DNA of 19,545 bases from Chloroflexota bacterium. GTDB lineage: Bacteria; Chloroflexota; UBA5177; JANWHV01. The notes below the pieces were generated by a model. It ran no database searches, was not told the DNA's origin, and worked only from the letters and a program-made list of their open reading frames with translations. Made by a program: the position numbers and the translations under genes. Below are positions 1 through 7,761 of the stretch, one piece after another. Every line of letters starts with the position of its first letter. The first letter of the stretch is position 1. The stretch lies in NCBI GenBank assembly GCA_025924845.1, contig JAICHN010000041.1, forward strand, positions 1 to 19,545, in the 5' to 3' direction.

Positions 1-48
1 ACGGCTGCGGCCGGGTGCGGTCCATGTTATTCGCCGGTTCGATACACA

Positions 49-77
49 TTGTAGAGTTAAGCAGTTTCTTTTAGAAT
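49..77 (+). promoter_or_regulatory. Sigma-70-type promoter for the acyl-CoA ligase operon
   Basis: A -35 box TTGTAG (49-54) and a -10 box TAGAAT (72-77) are separated by exactly 17 bases. Transcription would start near base 84, only about 8 bases before the ATG at 92. The GAGG at 78-81 would then lie upstream of the transcript start, so the message may be almost leaderless. Nothing else was recognised in bases 1-48. Boxes were read by eye. Confidence 0.5.
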
Positions 78-91
78 GAGGTCGATCAATT

Positions 92-1606
92 ATGACCACG
101 GCATCTACCGGCAGTACTCTGCGATCCGTCTTAGCGCAGGGACCCGATGAGGCGACGGCATTGGTTGCTCCCGAGGGCGAGCGTCGTTGGACCTACGGGG
201 CGCTGCGCTCTCAGGTAGCCGCGCTTGCCGGCCAACTGGCGGACGTCGGCATCAGGCGGGGCGACCGAGTAGCCATGGTGCTGCCCAACGGACCTGAGAT
301 CGTGGCGGCCTTTCTGGCCATCGTACATGGCGGCGCGGTGGCGGCGCCGCTCAACCCAGCCTACACACAGGATGAGTTCCGCTTTTTCTTTGGCGATATC
401 CAGCCGCGCGCCCTGATCGTGCCCCCGAACGAGGCCGAGGCGGCGCGTGCTACCGCCCCCGCCGACTGCACTATCGTCGAGGCAACCACGGATGGGCAGG
501 GTAGGTTGACCTTGGCGAGATCGGGCGCCGGATCGGGCAGCGTAGCCGAGCCCGATCCGGATGACATTGCTTTGGTCTTGCATACCAGCGGCACCACCAG
601 CCGCCCGAAGCAAGTGCCGTTGCGCCATCGGAACCTGCTGGCCTCGGCGCGCACCATCGTGGCGACCTACCAGCTGGGGCCGGAGGATGTATCGCTTTGC
701 GTGATGCCCCTCTTTCACGTCCACGGCTTGGTCGCCTCGACCCTTTCCACGCTGCTCTCCGGCGGCAAAGTGATTGCCCCGGCCCGCTTCAGCGCCGGGC
801 GATTCTGGCAGGACGCTCGGGACCATGGCGCCACCTGGTACTCAGCGGTGCCCACCATTCATCAGATTCTCCTGGCGCGAGCCGATGCTGATGCGCCGCC
901 CCCTGGAACGACGGGCCTGCGCTTTGCCCGCTCGTGCAGTTCGGCCCTGGCCCCGGCTGTGATGCATGCGCTGGAGCAGCGCCTGGGTGTGCCGGTACTC
1001 GAGGCCTACGGGATGACCGAGGCGTCACACCAGATGGCCTCGAATCCATTGCCGCCCGCTCGGCACGTGCCGGGTTCGGTAGGGATGGCCACGGGGGTAA
1101 AGATTGGCATTATGGATAAATCCGGGGCCTTTCTGCCTGCCGAGACGATCGGGGAAGTGGTCATTACGGGCGAGAGCGTGACCAACGGCTATCTCAACAA
1201 TCCGGAAGCCAATGCCGCGTCGTTTACCTCGGGTTGGTTCCATACGGGCGATCAGGGCCGGCTGGACGAGCACGGCTACCTGTACTTGACGGGCCGGATC
1301 AAGGAGCTTATCCTGCGCGGCGGCGAGAACATCGCGCCGCGAGAGATTGACGAGGTGCTGCTCACCCATCCGGCGGTGGCGGAGGCCATCACCTTCGGGT
1401 TGCCCGATGAGAAGTATGGCGAGGAGGTTGCCGCCGCCGTGGTGCTGCGCGAACCGGCCACGCCCGACGAGTTGCTGGCCCATTGTCGTGAGCGCCTGGC
1501 CGCCTTCAAGACCCCCAAGACTATCTACGTTACCGACCAGATCCCCCGTACCGCTACCGGTAAGATCCAGCGCCGCATCGTCGCCGCGGCCTTCGCGGCG
1601 AAATGA
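92..1606 (+). CDS. Oxalate--CoA ligase-like acyl-CoA synthetase (AAE3/Pcs60 type)
   Basis: This 504-residue adenylate-forming enzyme activates a carboxylic acid with ATP and transfers it to coenzyme A in the cytosol. The family landmarks are in order: the phosphate-binding loop TSGTTSRPK (165-173), YGMTE (306-310), GWFHTGD (381-387), the hinge GRIKELI (401-407), and C-terminal PRTATGKIQRR with catalytic Lys491. The stretches around MPLFHVHG, TWYSAVPTIHQI and SNPLP closely recall plant AAE3 and yeast Pcs60, which are oxalyl-CoA synthetases. Oxalate is therefore the leading substrate, inferred by resemblance only; another short acid is possible. The length is normal and the gene is intact. Its stop overlaps the start of the next gene (ATGA), so the two are probably translated together from the promoter at 49-77. 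Confidence 0.88.
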   Translation: MTTASTGSTLRSVLAQGPDEATALVAPEGERRWTYGALRSQVAALAGQLADVGIRRGDRVAMVLPNGPEIVAAFLAIVHGGAVAAPLNPAYTQDEFRFFFGDIQPRALIVPPNEAEAARATAPADCTIVEATTDGQGRLTLARSGAGSGSVAEPDPDDIALVLHTSGTTSRPKQVPLRHRNLLASARTIVATYQLGPEDVSLCVMPLFHVHGLVASTLSTLLSGGKVIAPARFSAGRFWQDARDHGATWYSAVPTIHQILLARADADAPPPGTTGLRFARSCSSALAPAVMHALEQRLGVPVLEAYGMTEASHQMASNPLPPARHVPGSVGMATGVKIGIMDKSGAFLPAETIGEVVITGESVTNGYLNNPEANAASFTSGWFHTGDQGRLDEHGYLYLTGRIKELILRGGENIAPREIDEVLLTHPAVAEAITFGLPDEKYGEEVAAAVVLREPATPDELLAHCRERLAAFKTPKTIYVTDQIPRTATGKIQRRIVAAAFAAK

Positions 1607-2604
1607 ATACCGCTCCATTGCGTATCGCGGTACTGGGAGCCGGAGCGATCGGCGCCTATGTGGGCGCCGCACTGACGCGCGGAGGCAGCGAGGTAGTGCT
1701 GATCGCGCGCGGCCCGCATCTGAAAGCGATGCAGGAACATGGAGTGCGCGTCCACAGCCCGCGCGGGGACTTCACGGCGCACCCGAGGGCGACCGACGAT
1801 CTTGCCGCGATTCAGGGCGCCGATGTCGTGCTGGTTACCCTCAAGGCGCACAGCCTGCCGGCCTTGGCGCCCAGGCTGGGCGAGCTGCTGGCGGGCTCCC
1901 AGACCGCCGTGATCGCCGCGCAGAACGGCATTCCCTTCTGGTATTTCCAGGGCCTTCCGGCGCCGTGGAACACCTGGAGTCTGGAGACGGTGGATCCAGG
2001 CGGGCGGATTGCCGAGGCGATCGGGCCGGAACGGGCCATCGGCTGCGTGATCTATTGCTCGACCGAGATCGAGGCGCCGGGAGTGATTCGCCATAGCGAG
2101 GGCACCCGCTTCACGATTGGCGAGCCGGACGGCAGCCTGTCCGAGCGCTGTCAACGGATCAGCGAGGCGTTTATCGCGGGTGGCCTGAAGTCCCCGGTCG
2201 AAGCCGACCTGCGCGAGCAACTCTGGGTCAAGTTACTCGGCAATGCGGCGTTCAATCCGATGAGTGCTCTAACGCGGGCCACCATGGGCCGGATGGGCGC
2301 CCTCCCCGAGAGCCGTGCCGTACTCAAGGCCGTGATGGAGGAGGTAGCGGCAGTGGCGACGGCACTCGGTGTGCGGCTCAGCGTAGCGGTGGAGAAGCGC
2401 CTGGAGGGCGGCATCCGCGTGGGCGATCACAAGACCTCAATGCTGCAGGATCTGGAGGCGGGCCGCCGGCTGGAACTGGAATGCATTGTCGGCGCCGTGG
2501 TCGAACTGGCGGATCGGCTAGGCGTTCCCGTGCCGCACACCCGAACCCTGTATGCCTGTACCAAGCTGCTGGACCAGGTGTCGGCCGGGGTGGCGGCGAG
2601 GTAG
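1603..2604 (+). CDS. panE: 2-dehydropantoate 2-reductase family protein (ApbA/PanE)
   Basis: This 333-residue NADPH-dependent reductase family reduces ketopantoate to pantoate in coenzyme A biosynthesis. The N-terminal Rossmann loop reads LGAGAIG (11-17). Other visible family residues are Lys81 (LKAHSLPAL), Asn108 in AQNGIPFWYF, Lys210 in WVKLLGNAAFNP (the position of the catalytic lysine), and the C-terminal GDHKTSMLQDLEAGRR segment with following acidic residues. The start overlaps the preceding ligase stop by 4 bases (ATGA), which indicates translational coupling. Pairing with an oxalyl-CoA-type ligase is unusual for a pantothenate gene. A paralogue acting on another 2-keto acid is possible, since many genomes carry several PanE-like proteins. 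The fold call is firm; the substrate is not. Confidence 0.85.
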   Translation: MNTAPLRIAVLGAGAIGAYVGAALTRGGSEVVLIARGPHLKAMQEHGVRVHSPRGDFTAHPRATDDLAAIQGADVVLVTLKAHSLPALAPRLGELLAGSQTAVIAAQNGIPFWYFQGLPAPWNTWSLETVDPGGRIAEAIGPERAIGCVIYCSTEIEAPGVIRHSEGTRFTIGEPDGSLSERCQRISEAFIAGGLKSPVEADLREQLWVKLLGNAAFNPMSALTRATMGRMGALPESRAVLKAVMEEVAAVATALGVRLSVAVEKRLEGGIRVGDHKTSMLQDLEAGRRLELECIVGAVVELADRLGVPVPHTRTLYACTKLLDQVSAGVAAR

Positions 2605-2639
2605 GACTCTTTTGCATGGATTCCGCAGTCGCGTGAGAT

Positions 2640-2838
2640 AGGCATCCTGAAGCACAGATGAATAGATGGAACGGATGGCACAGATTGCCACTCCGAGTCG
2701 CATGGCTGTCACCAAGCGTCTTTGGGCTGCTGCGTTACAGCAAGCAGCTTCGGAATACAGCCCCGACCCCGCGGAATTGCCGCTATCCCTGTCAGGGTAG
2801 TCCTCTGTATCATCTGTCTAGCTGTGCTTCAGGAATCC
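2640..2838. repeat. Inverted-repeat-bounded non-coding element between convergent genes
   Basis: A perfect 13-base inverted repeat, TCCTGAAGCACAG (2645-2657) and CTGTGCTTCAGGA (2822-2834), bounds about 190 bases with no convincing coding frame. The inner part of each end keeps weaker similarity (AGATG-rich, CACAGA-like). A small hairpin sits at 2783-2800. The right end runs into the stop codon of the oxidoreductase. It may be a MITE-like or other interspersed element, or a shared transcription end signal. No flanking target duplication was seen. Confidence 0.4.
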
Positions 2839-3842
2839 TCCAAACCGAATTGCTCGGCCAGCAGTTCGTAGGAGTGAAGGCGGTCCTGGTGGTTATGCAC
2901 CATGGTCAGCACCATAAGTTCGTCGGCCTCCGTGCGGGCGACCAACTCGCGCAGTCGCGCCTCCACCGTGGCCGGCGAGCCCACGGCTCGCCGGGAGTGA
3001 TACGACTGAATTTGGGCGCGTTCCGCCGCCGTATAGGGGTAGGCCTTTGCCTCTTCGATGCTTGGCAGTAAGCCAGGCCGGCCGCTGCGTAGCCGCAGAA
3101 AGGAGAGATCCATCGATGTCGCCAGTTCCGCCGCCTTCTCGTCCGTGTCGGCGCATATCGCCGAGACGGCGAGGATGGTTCTGGGTTCAGCGAATCGCTC
3201 CGATGGTCTGAACTCGGCGCGGTAGGCGCGCATGGCAGGCACGGCGTTCGCCGGACTGATGTGGTGTGCGAAGGCGAAACCCAGCCCGAGGGTCGCCGCG
3301 GCTTGCGCGCTGTAGTCGCTCGATCCGAGCAGCCACAGCGGAGGAAGCGCTACATCGTTCGGGACGGCGGCCACCGCCTGGAACGGGTGGCCCTCCGGGA
3401 AGCGGTTGTCGGCGAAGGCCAACATCTCCGCCAGCTGCGCCGGGAAGTCGTCCGCTCCCAGCGCCTCGCGTGAGCGGCGAAGGGCAAGGGCAGTCATCTG
3501 GTCCGTACCGGGGGCACGGCCGATCCCCAGGTCGATGCGGTTCGGGTGCAAGGCCTCCAGGACACGAAACGTCTCCACCACTTTCAACGCGGTGTGGTTG
3601 GGGAGCATTATGCCGCCCGAACCGACCCGGATTCGCGTGGTGGCGCCGGCCACGTGCCCGATCAGGATTTCCGGAGCCGAGCTGGCTACACCGGGCATGT
3701 TGTGATGCTCGGCCAGCCAGTAGCGGGTATAGCCTAGGCGGTCGGCCAATCGCGCCAGGTCCAGGGTGTTCCGCAACGCTTGGGGACTGGAGGAACCCGA
3801 AGCAACGGGTGAGAGATCTAGAATGGAGAGGGGCAGTGCCAT
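2829..3842 (-). CDS. LLM-class flavin-dependent oxidoreductase (YhbW/MsnO8-like)
   Basis: This 337-residue protein has the bacterial luciferase-like TIM-barrel pattern. Landmarks are an N-terminal LSILDLSPV strand, the segment RYWLAEHHNMPGVASSAPEI, GSGGIMLPNHTALKVVE, and RIDLGIGRAPGTD. The last is typical of the single-subunit group that includes E. coli YhbW. Such enzymes use reduced flavin and oxygen to oxidise organic substrates; the substrate here cannot be read from sequence. The ATG at 3842 is preceded by a good ribosome site (AAGGA, complement of 3851-3855) about 8 bases away. The gene is convergent with the reductase gene on its left, and its stop lies inside the right arm of the inverted repeat. 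Confidence 0.87.
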   Translation of the reverse strand: MALPLSILDLSPVASGSSSPQALRNTLDLARLADRLGYTRYWLAEHHNMPGVASSAPEILIGHVAGATTRIRVGSGGIMLPNHTALKVVETFRVLEALHPNRIDLGIGRAPGTDQMTALALRRSREALGADDFPAQLAEMLAFADNRFPEGHPFQAVAAVPNDVALPPLWLLGSSDYSAQAAATLGLGFAFAHHISPANAVPAMRAYRAEFRPSERFAEPRTILAVSAICADTDEKAAELATSMDLSFLRLRSGRPGLLPSIEEAKAYPYTAAERAQIQSYHSRRAVGSPATVEARLRELVARTEADELMVLTMVHNHQDRLHSYELLAEQFGLEDS

Positions 3843-4145
3843 GGGGTATTTCCTTACGGTGCGCCGTTCGCCGCGAACGGCCGATACTCCAGATCGTAAC
3901 CGATTAGCGCCAGGATCAGATAACGACTGATCGGCCCGATCAGCCCAAGCGGGCGCCGGCGATGCTCCGGCGGTGCCTCCGTGCTACCCTGCCGGCAACA
4001 TACCCTCCGCGAGAGAGCCGCGGCACCTGGACCGGGAAACCTCCTACACTATTGCCAGGAGGCTACCGCCCCGTGTCCGCTCCCCGGAGGGACACGGGGC
4101 GCTGAGATACCTTGCGGACAATACAGTACCTGAAAGGACGGACAC
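3843..4145. other. 303-base intergenic region between divergent genes
   Basis: It separates the leftward oxidoreductase from the rightward membrane protein. It holds the ribosome site for the oxidoreductase, a GC-rich hairpin (4067-4101), and a ribosome site AAGGA (4134-4138) for the membrane protein. An open minus-strand segment (3857-3955, stop 3854-3856) reads like coding sequence for about 33 residues with no start codon. No clear promoter was identified. Confidence 0.5.
4067..4101. other. GC-rich hairpin upstream of the membrane protein gene
   Basis: CGCCCCGTGTCC (4067-4078) pairs exactly with GGACACGGGGCG (4090-4101), and a smaller CTC/GAG stem lies in the loop. There is no T-run on either side. 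It could be a leader structure for the + gene 45 bases downstream or a terminator-like barrier between divergent units. Confidence 0.5.
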
Positions 4146-5276
4146 GTGCCGTTCGTCGAGATTCACACCGTCGTCTTCATTCTGGGCGTCGCGCTCGTCA
4201 TGGCGGCGCTCTTTTCCGCTATTCGCACCTTTGTCGTCCCCCGAGGCGTCCCGGACCGACTCGCCGGCGGCGTGTTCTTGGTGATGAATTATCTCTTCGA
4301 GCGAGCGTCGTTCCGCGCGAAGGAGGCCAGGCGCGAGCGGACCATGGCCTACTTTGCCCCGATAAGCCTGCTGCTCCTGCCCATCACCTGGCTCAGCTGC
4401 CTCCTGATCGGCTATATGGCGATCTTCTGGGCCCTGGATGCCTCCTCGTGGGCCGGCGCCTTCGCGATCAGCCGGCTATCGTTGTTGTATCTCGGCTCGG
4501 ACACACAGGGACTGCCCGCGGCGACGATATTCGCGTTTTCCGAGACCGTGCTGAGCCTGCTCCTGGCGGCAATCCTGGTCTCCTACCTCCCAACCATGTA
4601 TAGCGCCTTTTCCCAACGTGAAGCGGCGGTGACCGGTCTGGAGACGCGCGCCGGGTCACCACCCACGCCGCTCAAGATGCTCACCCGTCTGCACCGCATC
4701 CACGGCATGGAGCATCTGGAGACGGTATGGTCCACCTGGCAGTCATGGTTCGAAGTCGTGGAGGAAACGCATACCGCGCTGACGCCCCTGGTCTTCTATC
4801 GTTCGCCACAGCCTGACCGCTCCTGGGTCACCGCCGCGGGCGCGGTGCTCGATACGGCGGCCCTGGTCAGTTCAACCCTGGATCGGCCGCGCGATCCCTC
4901 GGCTGAGCTGTGTATCAGAGCGGGCTACCTCTGCTTGCAGCGTATCGCGCGGATGTTCTCCATCCCGATCAACGCGGATCCGTCGCCCACTGATCCAATC
5001 AGCGTCACACGGGACGAGTTTAACCAGGTGTACGGTGATCTTGCCGCTGTAGGGGTGCCGCTCAAGGCGGATCAGGACCAGGCATGGCGCGACTTCGCGG
5101 GCTGGCGGGTCAACTATGATGCCGTCCTCGTCGCGCTCGCCGTGTTGGTCGCCGCGCCGCCCGCGCCATGGTCCTCGGATCGCGTCCACCCGCGCCGAAG
5201 GGCGTTCGACACCTCGTACGGCCGGGCGCGTGCCGTCGCCGCCGCGGTCGCCGCCGGACAGCCGCTTACCTCTTAG
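4146..5276 (+). CDS. Ion-channel-like integral membrane protein of unknown function
   Basis: This 376-residue protein has three hydrophobic segments in its N-terminal half (about residues 7-31, 69-97 and 125-152) and a soluble C-terminal part. Between the last two segments, SRLSLLYLGSD (109-119) sits where two-helix potassium channels carry their pore loop. The next helix ends in SYLPTMYSAFSQRE, as in channel-like proteins with a degenerate filter. There is no TVGYG. The soluble part has a tryptophan-rich stretch around HLETVWSTWQSWFEVVEETH (20 residues, about 190-209) and no catalytic motif I recognise. The start is GTG at 4146, chosen because AAGGA lies 7 bases upstream. The membrane location is clear; transport is only inferred. 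Confidence 0.7.
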   Translation: MPFVEIHTVVFILGVALVMAALFSAIRTFVVPRGVPDRLAGGVFLVMNYLFERASFRAKEARRERTMAYFAPISLLLLPITWLSCLLIGYMAIFWALDASSWAGAFAISRLSLLYLGSDTQGLPAATIFAFSETVLSLLLAAILVSYLPTMYSAFSQREAAVTGLETRAGSPPTPLKMLTRLHRIHGMEHLETVWSTWQSWFEVVEETHTALTPLVFYRSPQPDRSWVTAAGAVLDTAALVSSTLDRPRDPSAELCIRAGYLCLQRIARMFSIPINADPSPTDPISVTRDEFNQVYGDLAAVGVPLKADQDQAWRDFAGWRVNYDAVLVALAVLVAAPPAPWSSDRVHPRRRAFDTSYGRARAVAAAVAAGQPLTS

Positions 5277-5302
5277 AACATCATGAGGTCATTAGGTCCT
5301 TC

Positions 5303-5332
5303 TTGTTTTACGCGGGGAGCCGGCAGTATGAT
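5303..5332 (+). promoter_or_regulatory. Candidate promoter for the MFS exporter
   Basis: TTGTTT (5303-5308) and TATGAT (5327-5332) are separated by 18 bases, giving a start near 5339 and a leader of about 84 bases before the GTG at 5423. The match was made by eye only. Confidence 0.4.
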
Positions 5333-5422
5333 CCTTGCAATACTATGCGGCCGGCCGCTCGCCCCACAGAAAACACGCGGTGGGCACGAGCGCGAGCGAG
5401 CCTTGAAATGAAGGATTAAACT

Positions 5423-6955
5423 GTGAGCCGGGCGGGGATCGCGCAGCCATTGAAGCGTGCCGCGACGGAGGAGACGGCGAGCGCGAGTGCCCCTGCCGTG
5501 TATGTCAACGTACGACCAATCGTGGCCGGTCTGATGTTGGCAATGTTCCTGGTCGCGCTCGACGGCACCATCGTCAGCACCGCCATGCCGCGCATCGCGG
5601 GCGAACTGGGCGGTTTCTCGCTCTACGCCTGGGTACCCTCGATCTACCTGCTCACCACCGCCGTGAGCACGCCGATCTACGGCAAGTTGTCCGATCTCTA
5701 TGGTAGGAAGCATGTCCTCTTCACGGGCATCGGCCTGTTCCTGCTCGGTTCGGTGCTGTCCGGAGCGGCGCCCAGTATGTTCTTGCTCATCGTCTTCCGC
5801 GCCGTCCAGGGTCTTGGCGCGGGCGCCGTGCTGCCCGTCACTACTACGATCATCGGCGATATCTTTACGCTCGAACAGCGGGCCCGCGTCCAGGGCGCCT
5901 TCAGCAGCGTCTGGGGCATCTCATCGGTAATCGGCCCGCTCCTGGGCGGATTTTTGGTCGATAGCGCGGGCTGGCGCTGGATCTTCTATCTCAACCTTCC
6001 GGTGGGCGCCGTGGCCGTGTTCGTGATCGGGCGCTTCTTCCACGAGCGATCCACGACGCGGCGTCATACCCTGGATCTAGCGGGCGCCGGCCTGCTGACC
6101 GGAGCACTCTCGGCCATACTTCTCCTGCTCATCGAGGGCGGCCAGGCATGGGGTTGGCTATCGGTCCAGACCTTCGTTCTGGCCGCGGCGACCCTGATCG
6201 GCCTGCTCCTATTTATCGGCGTGGAGCGGCGCGCGGCGGAGCCGGTGTTTCCCCTAGACCTTTTCCGCTCGCGCATCATCGTCGTCTCATCGATCGGCAT
6301 GTGCTTCGCGGGAGCGCTGATCGTCGCCGTTTCTTTCGAGGTGCCGCTGTTCGTGCAGGGCGTCCTTGGCGAGGATGCGCTGCATGGGGGGCTGGCGCTC
6401 GCGCCCATGTCGTTGGGCTGGCCTTTGGCCGGCACATTTTCCGGGCGCCTGGCGCTCCGCTTCGGCTATCGCGCCACCGCCGTGACCGGCCTGATCTGCG
6501 GGGTGATCGGCGTTGGATTGCTGCTGACCCTGACCGTGGAAACCTCCCCGGTGGCAGTGAGCGCGTATTCCTTCCTGGTGGGCGTGGGACTGGGGCTGAG
6601 CAGCACGCCGCTCCTGATCGCCGTGCAAAGCGCCGTGACCTGGGCGCGGCGCGGGGTGGCGACCGCGACGAACATGTTCGTGCGCAGCTTCGGCTCGGTG
6701 GTGGGTCTGGCGGTCATGGGCGCCCTGGTCAATCATGCCACTCATGGGTCGACCAACGCGACCAATCAAGCCCTGCAGGCCCCGCATACTATACCGCCCG
6801 CCGCGCTGCGCCATATTCAAGCGTCGTTGCTGAACGGCATTCACGCCGCATTCCTCGCCGCGCTGGTCGCCGCGCTGCTGGGCTTACTCGCCGTGCTCTT
6901 CCTGCCCGGCGGCAGCGCCCGGGATCACGCGGTTGCCGAGAGCACTCCCACCTAA
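5423..6955 (+). CDS. DHA2-family (EmrB/QacA-like) multidrug MFS transporter
   Basis: This 510-residue proton-driven exporter has hydrophobic helices throughout, consistent with the 14-helix DHA2 group. Visible signatures are ALDGTIVSTAMPRI with Asp47 in the first helix, motif A GKLSDLYGRKHV (87-98), motif B FRAVQGLGAG around Arg126, and the antiporter motif C region GISSVIGPLLGGFL (165-178) followed by GWRWIFYLNLPVG. The cytoplasmic N-terminus is hydrophilic. The GTG start at 5423 has AAGGA 7 bases upstream. No regulator gene is adjacent, so the exported compound cannot be suggested. The gene ends 94 bases before a long perfect hairpin that may end its transcript. Confidence 0.92.
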   Translation: MSRAGIAQPLKRAATEETASASAPAVYVNVRPIVAGLMLAMFLVALDGTIVSTAMPRIAGELGGFSLYAWVPSIYLLTTAVSTPIYGKLSDLYGRKHVLFTGIGLFLLGSVLSGAAPSMFLLIVFRAVQGLGAGAVLPVTTTIIGDIFTLEQRARVQGAFSSVWGISSVIGPLLGGFLVDSAGWRWIFYLNLPVGAVAVFVIGRFFHERSTTRRHTLDLAGAGLLTGALSAILLLLIEGGQAWGWLSVQTFVLAAATLIGLLLFIGVERRAAEPVFPLDLFRSRIIVVSSIGMCFAGALIVAVSFEVPLFVQGVLGEDALHGGLALAPMSLGWPLAGTFSGRLALRFGYRATAVTGLICGVIGVGLLLTLTVETSPVAVSAYSFLVGVGLGLSSTPLLIAVQSAVTWARRGVATATNMFVRSFGSVVGLAVMGALVNHATHGSTNATNQALQAPHTIPPAALRHIQASLLNGIHAAFLAALVAALLGLLAVLFLPGGSARDHAVAESTPT

Positions 6956-7049
6956 AATGACGGTGCCTCCCCGCGAAGGAAGGTGAATTTCGTCGCGACG
7001 AGCCTTACCATGACACTGCAACGCGTGGGGTGAGATAGAAGGATCTATC

Positions 7050-7085
7050 CGGTGGATCCTGAGACTAAAGTCTCAGGATCCACCG
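7050..7085. terminator. 17-bp perfect hairpin between convergent genes
   Basis: Bases 7050-7066 pair with 7069-7085 without mismatch (core GGATCCTGAGACT), with an AA turn that in practice would open to a 4-base loop. No T-run follows on either strand. Its place between the + exporter and the - small secreted gene suggests a bidirectional end signal. Confidence 0.6.
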
Positions 7086-7113
7086 AATGGGGAATTTACG
7101 GACAACATCAAAC

Positions 7114-7476
7114 TTAGCGATGGGTAGGAGCGCAATAGAACTGGTACTCCGGCGTATACCCACTCCCTTCGGGCCCGCAACTCATGGCTTGCCTTACCGG
7201 CACGGCGGGTATCCTTAAGGCGGCTTGAGTTGGCTTAAGCGCGCAATAGAACTGATTCGTCCCCGGTAGGTACCCGATATCCTCGGGTCCGCACTGCCCC
7301 ACCTGAGCGGTAGGCATCCGAAAAGCGGCCTGGGTGGAATGCTGGCCGAGGTAGAGTGAGGCGCTGCCCGCGAGGGCTACCGTGCCCGCCAGCACTACCG
7401 CGGCCCCGTGCCTGGAACAAAGGCCCTGTACGGTCGCCGAACCGATCGACCGGCTTAACCCCTTGAGCATAGACAT
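7114..7476 (-). CDS. Small secreted protein with two cysteine-bounded repeats
   Basis: This 120-residue protein belongs to no family I recognise. A hydrophobic stretch at about 24-43 (AAVVLAGTVALAGSASLYLG) looks like a signal peptide or anchor. The mature part consists of two tandem units of about 35 residues. Each begins TQAA(F/L)R(M/I)P and holds CGPE-x2-GY-x-P ... QFYCA: Cys62/Cys78 in the first and Cys100/Cys115 in the second. One disulfide per unit is the natural reading once exported. AAGGGAG (complement of 7484-7490) lies 7 bases before the ATG, strong support for this start. No exporter or processing gene is adjacent. It could be a structural surface peptide, a signal or a small toxin; nothing decides between these. 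Confidence 0.75.
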   Translation of the reverse strand: MSMLKGLSRSIGSATVQGLCSRHGAAVVLAGTVALAGSASLYLGQHSTQAAFRMPTAQVGQCGPEDIGYLPGTNQFYCALKPTQAALRIPAVPVRQAMSCGPEGSGYTPEYQFYCAPTHR

Positions 7477-7761
7477 AGCTGATCTCCCTTCAACATTGTT
7501 CGGGTGTCGTCAAGGTTTACCGTGGCTGTGCGATCCGACTCCGAATATCCTAACCTCCTTCGCTGCCGTGGCCCCGTGAACCGAAGTCCTGGCTCGTAGT
7601 CTACGCCTCGGCCGGGCCGCGCGGTATGCACAACCTGTATCTCAACTAACATATTGACTAACATCTTTGGCCGCTCCCGGTGGTGCCGTCTTCATCGGCG
7701 CGATAGAACCAGCTCCAGTCCTGTGCTATGCTGCTGTTGACGACACCGGTATCCGCGTTTG

